DNA of 64,000 bases, from positions 1 to 64,000 of the forward strand of contig ML769696.1 in the NCBI GenBank assembly GCA_009733575.1, read 5' to 3'. Each line of letters begins with the position of its first letter. Within the stretch, counting starts at the first letter, position 1. This document shows positions 23,775 through 35,548 of the stretch, piece by piece. Under the pieces are notes generated by a model. The model was not told where the DNA came from. It was given only the letters and a program-made list of their open reading frames with translations, and searched no databases. The stretch is from Gymnopus androsaceus JB14 (lineage: Eukaryota; Basidiomycota; Agaricomycetes; Agaricales; Omphalotaceae). Position numbers and translations under genes: made by a program.

Positions 23775-25518
23775 TCATGGCCACTTTGGTAATAAACCGT
23801 TTAAAGCACCGTTTACCGTCACGGCGGGTCCTTTGTTGGCCGACAGCATAGCATCATACTGGGGTATACATGATTGTTTCTTATAGTCTACATCTGTCGC
23901 GTCAGAAACATACCAGTACAACAGGAAGATTCCTCACCTATACTATTCCAACGGTTACAAGAGCATGAATTGCCTAACGATTCCTTTCCGGAAGGGCAAT
24001 GCTGGTATTCTGCGTGCCGATAACCAATATCACGGAAAAAGTGTAATTTGTCCTTTGGAAGGAATAGCGCGGCAGCGATTGAATGCACTGGTGCATCACC
24101 CCATCTCTAGAACCATTGGACGATGAGGATCGGTTGATAACTGCCACTGTTCGCCACTAACCTCGTAGTAGAATCCTCCTTTAGCATCGAGGAATTCAAA
24201 GAACATTTTGGTATGCTTCGCTGCGCCAGAAATCCATGTCCGCGATTTCAAAGTTGCTCCAGACTAGAGGAAAGATATGAACGATGATCACGAAAGGCGT
24301 AGATGAAAGATCATACAATGACACATATTGTAAGTCTTTCCGCCATCACTACTCAAAAACTCCATAGCATTGTCCTTGGCGATGTATTGAGGATATAGGG
24401 CCATGAACTCTGTGCAGCAGGTTGTCAAGTTTGCTTCAATGATATATCATGAACGATGAATCTTACCTTTTACGCTTTCCCATAAAGTGGTTACCGTCTC
24501 AGGTGATTCATACAAAGCTATGGTAAAACCTGCCAAGATCATACTATAAGCAACCAGGAAGCGCTGAGCGGGAAGTCAAAGTTGATATTTACCATACGTT
24601 TGATTTTCATTGATCATAAACTGGAATGGGTCGTCTTTCATGTCACAAAAGTATTGGACGTCGGGTCTACGCTTCACAAGTTAGGATTTCGATCCTTCAG
24701 AGGAAGAATGAGGACTTGCTCTATCACGCCAGTAGTACTTGAATTGTTGTAAAAGCGGGTGATGGAAAAAGAACTGGGCGCGGGTTAAGTAAACGGAGCT
24801 TGAAGCTTGGCAAAATTGAACCCTATACTCACTCCAGAATTGAAACGGCACATGTTCCTGTCACGGTCATCAGGTATTGAGCGATGAAGCTATGCGGGTA
24901 CTTACCGGTACGATGCGCTGTCTGGGAGATGATCAGGATTGAGCGACGAAGAAGATATGGGGTACTTACCGCCGTATATGATATTCTGCTCCTTGAGTCG
25001 TTTACGAGATTCATCCGCCTTTCCCTTGTCAACCCAGGCAGGTTGCTCCCAGTGCTCTTTTGGAATCAACCCAAAGTGAACAGGTGCACTCGTTTCTAGC
25101 ATCACGCGACTATAACAAACATATTGAGCTTGGAACTAGGAGCACAAATCCAATGCACGCACCCTTTGAACTCATTCGTAATACTCTTCATCATTCAAGA
25201 AAACCCAAGGATACTGGTATTTGCGATTAAACCGATTCTCTAGACTTCTCATGCTTGATAACACGCCCTTGAGTTCAGAATTTCGCGACAAAAATACAAG
25301 CGTCGCGTTTTCCCTTTCGAATATTGGTTCGGATTCCGTAGCAACGGAGCTTCCGGAAGAAGGGAGACGTCGAAACCCTCCACGTAAAAGTAGAGTCATG
25401 TAAAGTAGACCTAACTGAAACCAGTAAATTGGTGATATTGAGCAAAGCAGAGAACACCTACCAAAGACAAGAACACGAGAAGCACAAAGCGGCGTTTGCT
25501 TTCGAAGGACGCCGACAT
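23775..25518 (-). pseudogene. GT15 alpha-1,2-mannosyltransferase (KRE2/MNT1/KTR family), many exons, frame broken
   Basis: The protein begins at 25518. A type II signal anchor (FVLLVFLSL continuing across the first intron into LGLLYMTLLL) precedes the catalytic domain with NATLVFLSRNSE and LENRFNRKYQYPWVFLND. Later exons give VMLETSAPVHFGLIPKEHW, NMCRFNSG, PDVQYFCDMKDDPFQFM, FYYE joined to RWGDAPVHSIAA, and a Cys-rich C-terminus ending at TGA 23777-23775. These motifs identify Golgi mannosyltransferases that extend O- and N-linked mannose chains on cell-wall and secreted proteins, using GDP-mannose. One extra base near 25178 (before EFKG) and one in an A-run near 24206 (before FFEFLD) shift the frame, and the junction after the YYW codons near 24730 does not splice cleanly. 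Everything else is conserved, so this is either a recent pseudogene or a sequence with consensus errors. Confidence 0.8.
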
Positions 25519-27182
25519 GGAAGTTTAGAAAAAAAGACAGAAACAAGTTTGCATATAAGAATTAGCGGAACCATTTTGTAAGAGCTTGAAACTTGTGACG
25601 TGATCTCGATCAACCCGCAGCGCCTCGCTATAGGCGACGATATCGGCGCTCAACGAATCAACATGCAACCAAAGTTTTTTGATTCTTGAACATTCAAATG
25701 AAGAGTAAGCTGTTGAGAAGCTGTGGGATAGATTGGAATCGCACCCAGCGCTGCCAACGAGATCCATTAGGAATGCATATGCTACAGAGTTACCTATTAA
25801 TCTAGCCCTTGACTGAAACAAGCGACCGACGTGTCGGCGGTGGAGCAGTCGCCGTGCTGACCGAGCGTCTAATGACAATGTACATAAGGGCGCTACCTGT
25901 CCTTCAATCAAAGTACCAAAGATCAAAGTAAGTACCCAAGATCAAAGTACCAAGTGTAGCGTTTGTGAAGCAAAATAAATTGGATACTAGTCTGACTTTA
26001 CGAGTATTCCGCCATTGAATTTGTTGCATGCTGCATGCTGACAGCAGCACTGAAATGCCGCAGTAAACCGTGGTAGAAACGTCGATGCATTGAGTATCAT
26101 TCGATATTCTAAGCACGAGTTAGAATAGGGATGAATAGAGCTGAAGACACCCACAGACAAAGCTAAATAATGTAGCTTCAAGATTTTATTGTTCCAAGCA
26201 CAGAAATCTTCCGAATCCTCATACTCATCAACTGATCCTGCGCAATATGACTCGCGAACACAAGATTTCACCCAGACATCGAACTGTGGCAGCTCTCCTG
26301 CCTCCCATCATCGATGGCGTTCTCGTCGCCATCATCTCTTCAAAACGCCTGATGAAATCCGCATACGTTATTCTTCAACATCATAAAATTCCTAAATCCC
26401 TCAGTGCACTTGCCACATCATGTAGAGGGCGGAGATCCCAGTTCTCAAGAGCTGTCTTCTAGTCAAGACCTATGCCATGAATGCGCCCATGTCTGCATAG
26501 GAGCGGCGTCGATGACGAGAAGTACGGCCTTGAGACGAGTTCGTCGAGTATGAGGGCGATGACGTTTGGGAACAACATCGGCTGAGTTGAGAAAGTGATG
26601 GTTGGCCAGATTCCATTTCGGAGGTAGTCGATGTTAGTGTATCGTAGAAATTAGTTCATGGTGGCGATCGTCAGTACCGGCATTGTCTACAAATAAGGCC
26701 CAATGCTCGCTGCTATCAGTTAACATGATTCGGACTACGTGGATGGCGTAGGGCAGTTGAGAGCAAGGTTAGATTCTGCTTGAAATGAAGAGTTATAGCT
26801 AGTTAAGACGGTACTGATTGGGGATATTTAACCTGAGTCAAAATCGTGGGTAATTATATGTCTATAGAGGTCTTGAAAATGGTCAATTATATCGCAATAG
26901 CAAGGAAAATGCGACACACAAGAGCCAAGTAAAGCCTTTAGAGACTGACAGCTGTTCAAAAAAAACCTAGAGCACTTCGAAATTTCGCTCGAGTGACGCA
27001 AGGACTTCAATTCTGGTGGAGCTTGTAGGCGATATTGAACAGGGAGCTGTGTTGAAAGATTTTATTTGAAGCGGCTGGGTTCTTTTTAAGATTGCTGTGG
27101 GCACCAGTGAGAGTTCAGGACAAGCTTCGCCGGCAATCCGAAACCCGGATCATCCCGGTGCGCATGCTTCATCGTACTACTA
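25519..27182. other. Region with short unassigned frames
   Basis: A 133-codon minus-strand frame (25926-25525) overlaps the upstream side of the mannosyltransferase, and further frames of 60-95 codons follow. None shows a domain, a consistent splice pattern or a repeat partner. I see no supported gene. Confidence 0.4.
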
Positions 27183-27330
27183 CGAATTGGAAGAATGCAT
27201 CCTCGACAAACTATATTTTGATGGAGCTATACGCTAATGATTCAAGTGCTCGGAAAGCTGGTTTGGCTCTTCCCAACGCGGAATCTTCCAACTTATCGTC
27301 TCTGATACGATGCGCCGAGGAGTTTTTCTT
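27183..27330 (+). pseudogene. F-box gene fragment
   Basis: The plus strand reads EECILDKLYFD and, after stops and a frame change, SSQRGIF. These are the same blocks as in the F-box gene at 34154 (ECILDNLYFD and SSQRGIFRSI). Only this N-terminal part is recognisable. It is a relic of the same F-box family. Confidence 0.55.
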
Positions 27331-27559
27331 GACCATCTCTTTGAGTTTTCCATTGTAACTTGATTCAATAAAGGTTATCTGATACCTTTTAAATCAAAAA
27401 GCGTGTCATACTTCAGTTGGGTGATGCGGACGAATCTGGATGCATTTGTACATTTCGAACCTATCATTATCGCGCTTTTGCCCTCCTTCTCGTGTTGTTG
27501 ACGCGTCTCTAAGCCCTGATCATGTTAGCAAAGCCGATGGACTTGGAAGGAACCAGGAA

Positions 27560-28214
27560 AAAATCCAAAAGCCAAACAAAGCCTTCAACTTATATACAAC
27601 GCTTTCGCCTCAGCCGAGACGATAAGCACTTATTGTTGTACTCGCGCGAAGGACTCCGCAACGCCGCAAAACGCCTTGGACTTGAGCTTCGACTCCGAGA
27701 GCAATGATGATGGCAGGGCCTGCTAAGAGGCCGATAATAATCATTTCGAAGCGGGCTTTTGCTAAGACCCCGGACGGTCGTTTTGGAGTGTACTTCTGTT
27801 CCTACGACCCACGGTTTGGACCGGGCTTCGATTTCGAGAACGGCTAAGAACCGAATTCGATGGAGGCGTGCAGGGATAAGGGTAGAGCCTTGGACTTCGA
27901 CTCCGAGAGCGGCGATGAGAGTGGGACCTGCGAGGATCCCAATAATAATAATCGGGGCTTCTGCTCCTACGACCCCAATAATCGTCGTTTTGGAAGGGGG
28001 TGATGATCGTTCGCGGCGGGCTTCGACTTCGGGAATCGCTACGAATCGAATTCAATGAGGGCCGGAGGGTGGTTTCTCTTCGATGGTGACGTCGGGGACG
28101 GTATGAAGGGTGATGGATATACATAACGGTGAGGGCTTGCCCCGGGTCAGGCTGAACGATGCTGGCGGGGAGCACTGTTGCTGATACTTGTGATGCGGGG
28201 ACAGATGGAATCAC
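27560..28214 (-). CDS. Arg/Ser-rich (RS-repeat) protein, 5' end not defined, one frame break
   Basis: The minus strand encodes a protein dense in RS and SR dipeptides (SRSRSPP, RRSRSRSPR, RSRSPDYYYWD) over about 150 codons. After one base change of frame in a run of four G near 27770 it continues as KSPLRNDYYRPL and SRSRSSSPRR, and ends near 27560. RS domains occur in splicing factors and other nuclear RNA-associated proteins, but no RNA-recognition motif is visible, so the role is open. The open frame extends upstream to a stop at about 28240 without an ATG, so a 5' exon must lie further upstream or the start is missing. Tandem imperfect copies of the segment ending NDYY/DYYYWD suggest growth by internal duplication. 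Confidence 0.5.
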
Positions 28215-28239
28215 ACCTCTGTGCCATTTTTAGGCCGCG

Positions 28240-29676
28240 ATATTTGGCCACCGAAGTCTCGGTTTAAACAAATAAGAAATGAAGGTTATGCGGTGCTCAA
28301 TTCCCCCCTAAACTGACCATCCACCTTGAGCCTTGAGCTTTTTACTGTACTACGAGTACAATGAGTAGGAAATAGATAAGAATCGGTGCACATACAGCTC
28401 TTGAAGCGCTATTTGGGCCGTATTCAACGAAGGTGTGAAAATGCGCGCTTACACGGTACGTCACTCAGCATAGATATAAGCGCTCTTGTGCCATTTATGC
28501 AGCTCTGAGCTCACCCACAACCACTACCCATAGCACGAACGAATGAATTGCGAAAACCACGTATACCACTCTTTTGCTTAATGCTCTCATCGATGTCGAT
28601 ATCATAAAAACGAAACGACGAGCCAGTTATATCAGGAGCAAGAAAAATGATAATAGCACCTAATTCAACTCGATAACTAGGATTCTGAGCTAGTTTTACC
28701 TCCGCAAATTTTTTCATCGTAGAGGCAGAATCCCTGCTTCGGATCTGTATTTCGAGATGTTGAAGACGAGGAGATGAACGACATCGACGGATACAGGAAG
28801 AACACGAAGACTTGGGTGGAGGTGAATGATTCCTCCTCGCACACCTTCAACTCACACTCAAAGGCCACGGCCCCCTTCCCTCTACCAAACTCAGTCCCTC
28901 AGATACACAGCAAATCTATGTATACCGCTCCAAAACACTCAAGTTGCAGATTCAAGCTTTGTTGCCTAATGTAAGGCCATCCCGATCCCTTTTCCATACG
29001 TCGAGCTCCACTTCCTCGTAAAGTTCGGGCTGGACTACTAGCTCGTCGAAACTCGCGCAGCTCGAATATCGAAACTACGTGCATAGTACAATTTCCACCG
29101 CCAGATGTCGAAACTGAGTTGACTGTTCACCACTGACACCAGCTGTTCACCCAGCCCTGACAATTGTTGTATCGTTTCTCCCGCATCTCCATCGCTCTTT
29201 CATTTACCCCAGGTAGTCACCTTAAGGAAGTGCAAGCTCAATTTCCAAAAATTCCTAGCCGTGTCCAGTAGGTATCCAGATGTCCTTCAACTCAGACAAC
29301 TGATGATATGAAAGCATCTCAAATCGCAGAGCCTGCTCCCAATGTATGCAAGAGGACCCTGGCTCCTTAACGTACACAGATCCCAGACCTGAGACAGCGA
29401 AAACGGCGTATCCGCGATAGCGCAAGTCGCAAGAATCTACTTTAATTAGCTGAATGAAGAACATTCCCCGACTCTGACCGAAGGGAAGGGGAGGGTCCTG
29501 TTACCCTTGATCGGCCAGAATCCCACTGAAACGTGAGTTTTAGGCAAGTCTTTCCCACCTACCACGTTTTGCCCACGTTTCGGCCCTATCTTGAAACCTC
29601 TGGTTTTGATTCCGTTTTTTCTCTTCGTCTACCCCCATTGCTTCGCCTCTGGCTTTTGACCTTTATAAACTAGATA
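28240..29676. other. Intergenic region without a recognised gene
   Basis: Only frames of 60-70 codons are present on either strand, and none has a recognisable motif. Confidence 0.45.
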
Positions 29677-30294
29677 ATGTTCGTTACAGTTAATGATATA
29701 TATATTGTGCAACTCTCTCGCGTGCCTATGTGGGCATTACCTCAATCCGAACATTTGCAGTTGCAGCAACTAAGTGTCGTTCGAGTATCTGATTTACAAT
29801 GCCAAGTCTCTCGAGCACTCAGCAAATCACAACTGGTTGAGACCATACTTGATATATTTCGTGATTTTCAGTTACCTGTTGCCCTCACTTCACGTACTTA
29901 TCAGTTTATTTGCAGCTACTATCATTCTAAGCTCGGACCTGTCCTTTACAATGAACCTTCTGACGTTTCTATTGAATGTGAAACTCTTTCGTATGCTGAC
30001 TCTGAATTTATTGCTACATTGAAGCAAGCTTTTGCTCTATGTCCTTCTGGCGATTTACAATTAACATTAACCGCGTTATCTGCCCAAACTACTAGTCATG
30101 GGACCATTCTGTATCATGCCAAGTCACCCTGGAGCAAAGGCTCCATTGAATCTGTCGATTTGCCCACTTTTCTGAGTAAAGTGTTTCAGCATCATTTCAC
30201 CTCACTGTATAAACTGACTTCAGAGGTGCTGGTTGAGATTTATTTCAGCGAGAATTATCAGAGCTTGGATAACCGACCCTTTTTCGATGAGTGA
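29677..30294 (+). CDS. Hypothetical protein, 205 aa, single open frame
   Basis: The frame runs from ATG 29677 to TGA 30292-30294 without interruption and has even amino-acid composition. I recognise no domain, signal peptide or membrane segment. Frames downstream (30233-30490 and 30607-30921) have similar codon style and could be further exons or remains of the same locus, but I could not find splice sites that join them cleanly. An unclassified mobile-element protein is another possibility. Confidence 0.35.
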   Translation: MFVTVNDIYIVQLSRVPMWALPQSEHLQLQQLSVVRVSDLQCQVSRALSKSQLVETILDIFRDFQLPVALTSRTYQFICSYYHSKLGPVLYNEPSDVSIECETLSYADSEFIATLKQAFALCPSGDLQLTLTALSAQTTSHGTILYHAKSPWSKGSIESVDLPTFLSKVFQHHFTSLYKLTSEVLVEIYFSENYQSLDNRPFFDE

Positions 30295-31601
30295 TCTGAA
30301 TCAAACAGCGTATCGGCATGCTGATAACACTCTTGTCACTGGATCGTTGTTGCTCAATCCCTTAATGGTTTTTGAGGTCTTTGGATCATCCCTCGTATTC
30401 AATGAGACTCAGATCTTCCGTGTGGCCATGATTAAAGCATCTGCTCTTATGATTGGGTCCTCTGCAACGGCTGCGATCGGGTTCTCCTAGAGCTCCGATG
30501 CCTCTCATCTGGATATCCTGGTTGGTCTCGACCAGGTATCTTCGTTGCACTCTGCGCTAATAAACTTTGGGTAACGCTGGCTTGTCCGATCTTATGCTTA
30601 CTTTCGTTGACTCAATATATCAGGTTTGACTCGGCCAATGAATGCGTACACCAATATTGCGAGGACACTGTTCAGACAGTCAGATCTTACCACAAACATG
30701 GTCGTAAAAGCATTAACATTGTCGAGACACAACCCCCCACTGTTTGGAAACACATTCTTGCATCACCGTCTACAGCTCATACCACTTTCTTGTCTGCAAC
30801 CCATGCTTTCATCCTTTACCCTGATCAAACGTTTGCGCATATCGCGCTTTTACGCAACACTGATTTCCCTTCACCTCAGCGCGATTCTACTGTGTGGACT
30901 TGTCTTGCTGAGCTGGGTTGAGTTTTTTGCAGAAATAACGCTTGTCGCAATTACATAAATCAGGCTTCTTGTCCAGCGCTTCGTCGTTCTCTTTGGGGTG
31001 GTGAAGGAATCTGGTATGGGAGTTGGTCCTCTGTCCTGGATAGTGGAAATGATTACTACTACCAAGTAGCAGCCTCTGGTTTCAAGCATGATGATATTTG
31101 GTATGTTTGGCAGTTTGCAACTCATTGCTCTGATTGGAACTGCGAGTTTGCGTGGATGACTAACAGACTTTCTGTTGATGGTAATTTGAGTGTTTGTTTT
31201 TGGGACCGTACTTGACATATGTATTAACATCCAGACTGTTAATTACTATTGCGACGGTTTGACATTGGATGGTTCGAACAACGGAAATCTAAATGTAGTT
31301 ACAAATATGTTCAATACTTTTCTTGTATCTTGCGTGAGCCTCTCAGGCTGTCGGGGATTGCCGCTTGCGGCGCTAAGGATTGGCTCATTGTCTCTTCCCG
31401 TAACTGAATGTGCTTTGGTGAGTATATAAACTATAAATATAATCTCAACATTCACCTGCATTCATCCTCTAGATTCTACCTTCGCTATACTCATTAATAT
31501 TTTGTTACCGTATAACTTTCGGCCTCCTGCTCACGATCGCCGCATCCATCAGACCACTGTTCTCCCCGACACCTGCTGAAAGCATTAATTCACGAATCAC
31601 G
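30295..31601. other. Unassigned frames between the 29677 ORF and the DUF6534 gene
   Basis: Two overlapping plus-strand frames of 104 and 110 codons (30607-30921 and 30626-30958) are the only longer ones. There is no family assignment. Confidence 0.35.
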
Positions 31602-33371
31602 ATGTCGGGCCTTTCTGCAGCAGAGCAGGCCGAGATTAATATTTTGCTTGGGGGAATCGTGAGTCTCGACTCTCTTTGGAATGAATCTGAAGCTAACACT
31701 CAACAGGTTGTCAGCAACTACCTTTCGGTTCGTGGAAGTCTCTAATCTCGCATGAACTGAGCTCAAGTGATGTTATTACAGTATTTGACGATGGGTATCG
31801 TGCTTTCTGCCGGTGAGTACTTGAACATACTGACTCTGATACTCGTGGTACTTATGTGAAGCCCCTCACTAGCATGGACCTATTTCTCAAAGTTCCCCAA
31901 TGATACGTGGTGGTTCAAAGCCATAGTTATTCTATGTGTCAGTATGTGCATGGGTGACACGGTTGCAACTGGTGCGCATCATCGTTGTACTGATCTGCTC
32001 TTCGAGTCCAACTAACTCCGACATTTTCGCAGGTATCTTGACTTACGACTGGGCTGTCACAAATTACGCGAGTGAGTCTGAGGAGCCATTATATCACTGT
32101 ATCAGTGGTAACTTACTAACCCCTTCTTGCTCTTCAGATCCCTCCGCATTGATGTTCGTCCATTGGGCGATTGTCGCTGAACCTTTCCTCTTGTGAGATT
32201 GCCTCATTTGTGGCTGCAGTGCTAACACTAATGGTTAACCGGTTACCACTTGTAGGGGAACGTGTGGTCTCAGTGTGCAGCTCTTCTATGCGTGGCGCAT
32301 TTGGATAATGTCCTTGAGAAGTAATTGGATTTTGCCAGCAGTGATAGGATGCTTCTCCGTATTTGGCTGGTGTATGAGACCCTACCTCTCTTCATCTAAC
32401 AAACACGTCAATATTCTTGAATCTTCACAGGTATCATTTGCTGGATAGTACACTCTCAAGCAACACACAACCTGTTCTCGGAGCTCAACGTTCTCCTGTA
32501 AGTGCAGGACTTGCCTTCATTTAAACCAACTTAGCCACTAACTGAGTATCAGACCTAGCTACCTATGGTTGGGGAGTTCTGTGTAAGTTCTCTATCAAAA
32601 ATGACAAGTACTCGAGTTAAATGTTCAACAGAGCCGTGGATGTATTAATCACAGGCTCTATGATCTACTACCTTGACCTCCGTTTCCGAATAAGACCTGA
32701 ATTCCCGTCGGGTGTTTCTGCTAACAGGTTTCTTCATAGAAGCTTCCGTAAACTCATCGTCCGGACAGTGGAATGTAACCTTCTCTCACTTTTTGCTCAA
32801 GCCATCGCTGTTGGTCTGTTCGCTCGTGGTAGCGTCGGATATTATTCCGGTATGTCCAGTCTAGCCTCGAGTTAAATATTACTTACGTAGTCTGACCTTG
32901 CCTCCTAGACATTACGGGCATGACACTTGCCAAAGTTTATACATTCTCTCTACTTGTTTCTTGTACGTTTCTCCTTCCTGTCTTTTCCTTTCCTTATTTC
33001 TCTCTCGCAGTGTGATTATCCTCTTCTTACTAATACCTACTCCTACAGTGAACTGTCGCCACTCTAACAAAAACTATAGGACCAGTGGAAAAGGGTTCTC
33101 TTCAGCTAGAGCGAGAAGGTTCTCTTCATCCAGAGGAGGAGGCATCGAGTTAACTGCTGCCAGTGATCGCCATGGCACCGTTCCATTTCCGAGCACCCAG
33201 GTTGACATCCAGTTAGTCAACGTACTCATCCTACTGCGCACCCGAGTTCTCACTGAATATTCCTATTTAGACGAGAAGCATCCGGCAATTGGCAGGTGCA
33301 GACAAAGGGACCGGCGTTCAATGCCGATGAACTCAGTGAACTGGACATCGATGTTGCGTTGCCATCAGTGA
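31602..33371 (+). CDS. DUF6534-type multipass membrane protein (12 exons, 369 aa)
   Basis: Exons are 31602-31658, 31707-31727, 31782-31812, 31873-31971, 32033-32071, 32138-32192, 32256-32371, 32431-32497, 32553-32582, 32632-32849, 32909-32962 and 33049-33371. All phases agree and give 369 codons plus stop. Several exons are only 20-60 bases long, which is usual for this family. About seven hydrophobic helices are present, among them WWFKAIVILCVSMCMGD, FVHWAIVAEPFLL, SNWILPAVIGCFSVFGW and VECNLLSLFAQAIAVGLF. The last helix, KVYTFSLLVSLNCR, matches the family's closing 'KLY..SLLA.LN.R' signature and leads into a basic Ser/Arg-rich cytoplasmic tail. Such proteins are numerous in Agaricomycetes and their function is unknown. 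An intron could remove 33220-33270 and shorten the tail. Confidence 0.85.
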
Positions 33372-34072
33372 TGGTGAGGACTACTAGGGCGGTATAGCTT
33401 GGAGCCTGAGGTGAGTGTAGTTTGATCTTGAGTATGTACTAGTCGAAACTTTGCATCAAAGAATGACTCTGATCTGCCTATCCGACATTCTCTTTGCGCT
33501 CTATTCAGCTGGAGATCTTTCATTAATCGTTTTGCGGTCAGATTAATCTGCTACTAGAGGAGGAGACTATGTCGGTGTAGTGTTATTTGAAGTGCTATTG
33601 GCGTACTATATTCAATGTGGTGAGCTCTTGTCTGGTGTTATCCGTTGCATCATTTATCATGATATGCTTACAGCCTTGTTCCCCGAATTATGTTACTGCT
33701 CTACCTTCTTCTGAATCTGGGTAGGTTACCCCTGCGATGTCTAACCATCATGGCAAACCCCATGATGATCTATTCAGTACACCGATCTGCTGCAGCTGCA
33801 GTGGGATGTCCTTAATGAGCTGCTGAACAAGCCCGAGTTTTTTGCACTTGATACAGTGGATATCATTACACCCGCACCGTATCTGAGTCCTACTCTTGTT
33901 ATGGAGCTTAGGAGGAAGATGTCATTTTTTGAGATCAGGGAAGCTGAAGGTTAACATAGGCAAGTAATGACTATATCAGTCTTAGTGTAATGGACTTTAG
34001 TAGCAGTTTAGCAAATTTGAGTGATAAATAGAATTATATCTCTATTATCGCTTGCTTTCATCTCTTTGGGTC
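33372..34072. other. Region with a single leftover exon-like segment
   Basis: A plus-strand stretch ending in TAA at 33952-33954 reads YTDLLQLQWDVLNELL and later LVMELRRKMSFFEIREAEG, which looks like real coding sequence. No start or 5' exons could be joined to it. It may be a relic of an unrecognised gene. Confidence 0.35.
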
Positions 34073-34111
34073 TTCGTAAGTACTGCTTTGCCCTTTTGCC
34101 GCTCGGCATTT
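34073..34111 (+). repeat. F-box family leader sequence, copy 1
   Basis: The segment contains CTTTGCCCTTTTGCC flanked by TTCGTA and CGGCATT, directly upstream of the F-box start at 34154. Similar leaders occur at 41368, 42708 and 52194. Confidence 0.6.
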
Positions 34112-34585
34112 CGCGATCACCGCCTTAAACTAACTACCTTGCTCCTGACCACTATGGTGAAACCTATTCCCAACGAACTTATTGAATGCATCCTCGACAA
34201 TCTCTACTTTGATAAACCTGCTCTTCTCAATTGCACGCTGGTCGGAAGAGCTTGGGTTCGATCTTCCCAGCGTGGCATCTTTCGATCAATTGCCCCGAAT
34301 TCCCTCCTCAGACTGATTAATATTAGTCGCACATCGACCTGAAGCTTATGTAACGCTCATCTGCTTGCGTTATTTGACCAAAAACCACATCTGGCATCGT
34401 ATGCTCGGGCTCTCGAGATACAGGACTTTGTGACAACATCCCCAACAACATCCCCCAGGTTCGGCGACCAAGAAGTGGTGCATACTTCTACAACTGCAGT
34501 TATTCATCGACTTTCTAACTTGAACGAAGTATCGTTCTTCAATGTCAGCTGGAAGAGTCTTTCTCCTCTGATGAAGGCGGCGTTG

Positions 34586-34593
34586 GTTGATTC
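34586..34593. repeat. Target-site duplication of the MITE, left copy
   Basis: GTTGATTC stands immediately before the left inverted repeat and is repeated exactly at 35214-35221. Confidence 0.9.
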
Positions 34594-35213
34594 AGGACCC
34601 CGGAAACTACACCCAAGGTTTGTCCGGAATAGCGTATTTTAGGGGGCGATTTTGGCGAATTTCCTGTCCTATTATAGCGTACTTTAGGCCGGCGCGTCAG
34701 CGCCGAACCGAATTTTTTACCATATTCTGGCCCGATTCTGGGCAAGCTTGACGCATGCGCGAAGCCTAAGACATACAACGGATTTGCAATGTACAGTGGT
34801 ACAACGGAATTGCAACGTACTTCACGTTCATGCCCCGTGGAAATGTATTGTACCATCTCGGGACTGATGCATTGGCTCACAGCATATATGCATTTGAATG
34901 ATTGTTCGGGGAAACGATGGCGCGCATTCCAAAAGAGGGTGACAAAAAAGTCCCTTAAGACTTTACCTGCTCTAAAAGTCAGGATCCCGTCCGGAAGGTG
35001 TCTCAGAAAAGATTCTAAGATGCTGGAAGAGTTGTAGAAGCTGCGCAGAGCGTTCTGGGATTTTTGGGGGATTTTTGGGATTTTTTTTTTTTTTTTTTTT
35101 TTTTCGCAATTCACGTGACCGTCCCTGTCCAAAATAGCGTATTTGAGCTCAAAATAATAGCGTATTTTAGGCCACTGAGGCGGACAAGGCCTGGCGGTAG
35201 TTTCCGGGGTCCT
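34594..35213. mobile_element. 620 bp non-autonomous hAT-type DNA transposon (MITE)
   Basis: The ends are perfect 17 bp inverted repeats: AGGACCCCGGAAACTAC at 34594-34610 and its complement at 35197-35213. An exact 8 bp target duplication flanks the element, which is the hallmark of the hAT superfamily. Subterminal motifs of the form ATAGCGTATTTTAGG occur near both ends (about 34628, 34674, 35133 and 35154), in the manner of transposase-binding repeats. There is no transposase reading frame, and an unbroken T run lies at 35083-35104. Removing the element and one target copy leaves the host F-box frame in phase. Confidence 0.92.
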
Positions 35214-35221
35214 GTTGATTC
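35214..35221. repeat. Target-site duplication of the MITE, right copy
   Basis: GTTGATTC is identical to 34586-34593. The F-box reading frame resumes here. Confidence 0.9.
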
Positions 35222-35368
35222 ATTCAAAGCTTCAGTGACTCGGATCTCCTTCACCTCTTTTTACACTGATAAATTCGCTCAATTTACGTCTTTGTTGAGC
35301 CATGCAAAAACATTGAAGGTGTTGAAGATTGAACGTTTGCGTTCGATCATGATGTTCATGTGCCAAAG

Positions 35369-35529
35369 TCCGCGATAAGTTAGGCAAAGCCTGACTTATC
35401 TAAGGATACGACAAGCAGAGACGATGAGAGGTGCTTAGCCGCTGATTCAGCCAGCAGTGCGCATTAGGCACTCATTCATTCTTTGCTTCCAACCACAACC
35501 GTCAGCCTCTGAATTCGCATTTCTTTTCC
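35369..35529 (+). repeat. Split direct repeat A1 (left end of the YR element)
   Basis: The 161 bp starting TCCGCGATAAGTTAGG repeat A2 with ten differences. In eight of these A2 has CpG where A1 has TpG or CpA. Confidence 0.9.
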
Positions 35530-35548
35530 TTCCTGTGTTGTTTTCGCC

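Noticed and set aside
25987..26462. Overlapping frames of 60-95 codons on both strands
   Set aside because: Competing frames, no domain and no consistent splice sites, so no gene could be supported.
34789..35037. 82-codon plus-strand frame inside the MITE
   Set aside because: It has no similarity to transposases or other families; a frame of this length is expected by chance in a 620 bp element.
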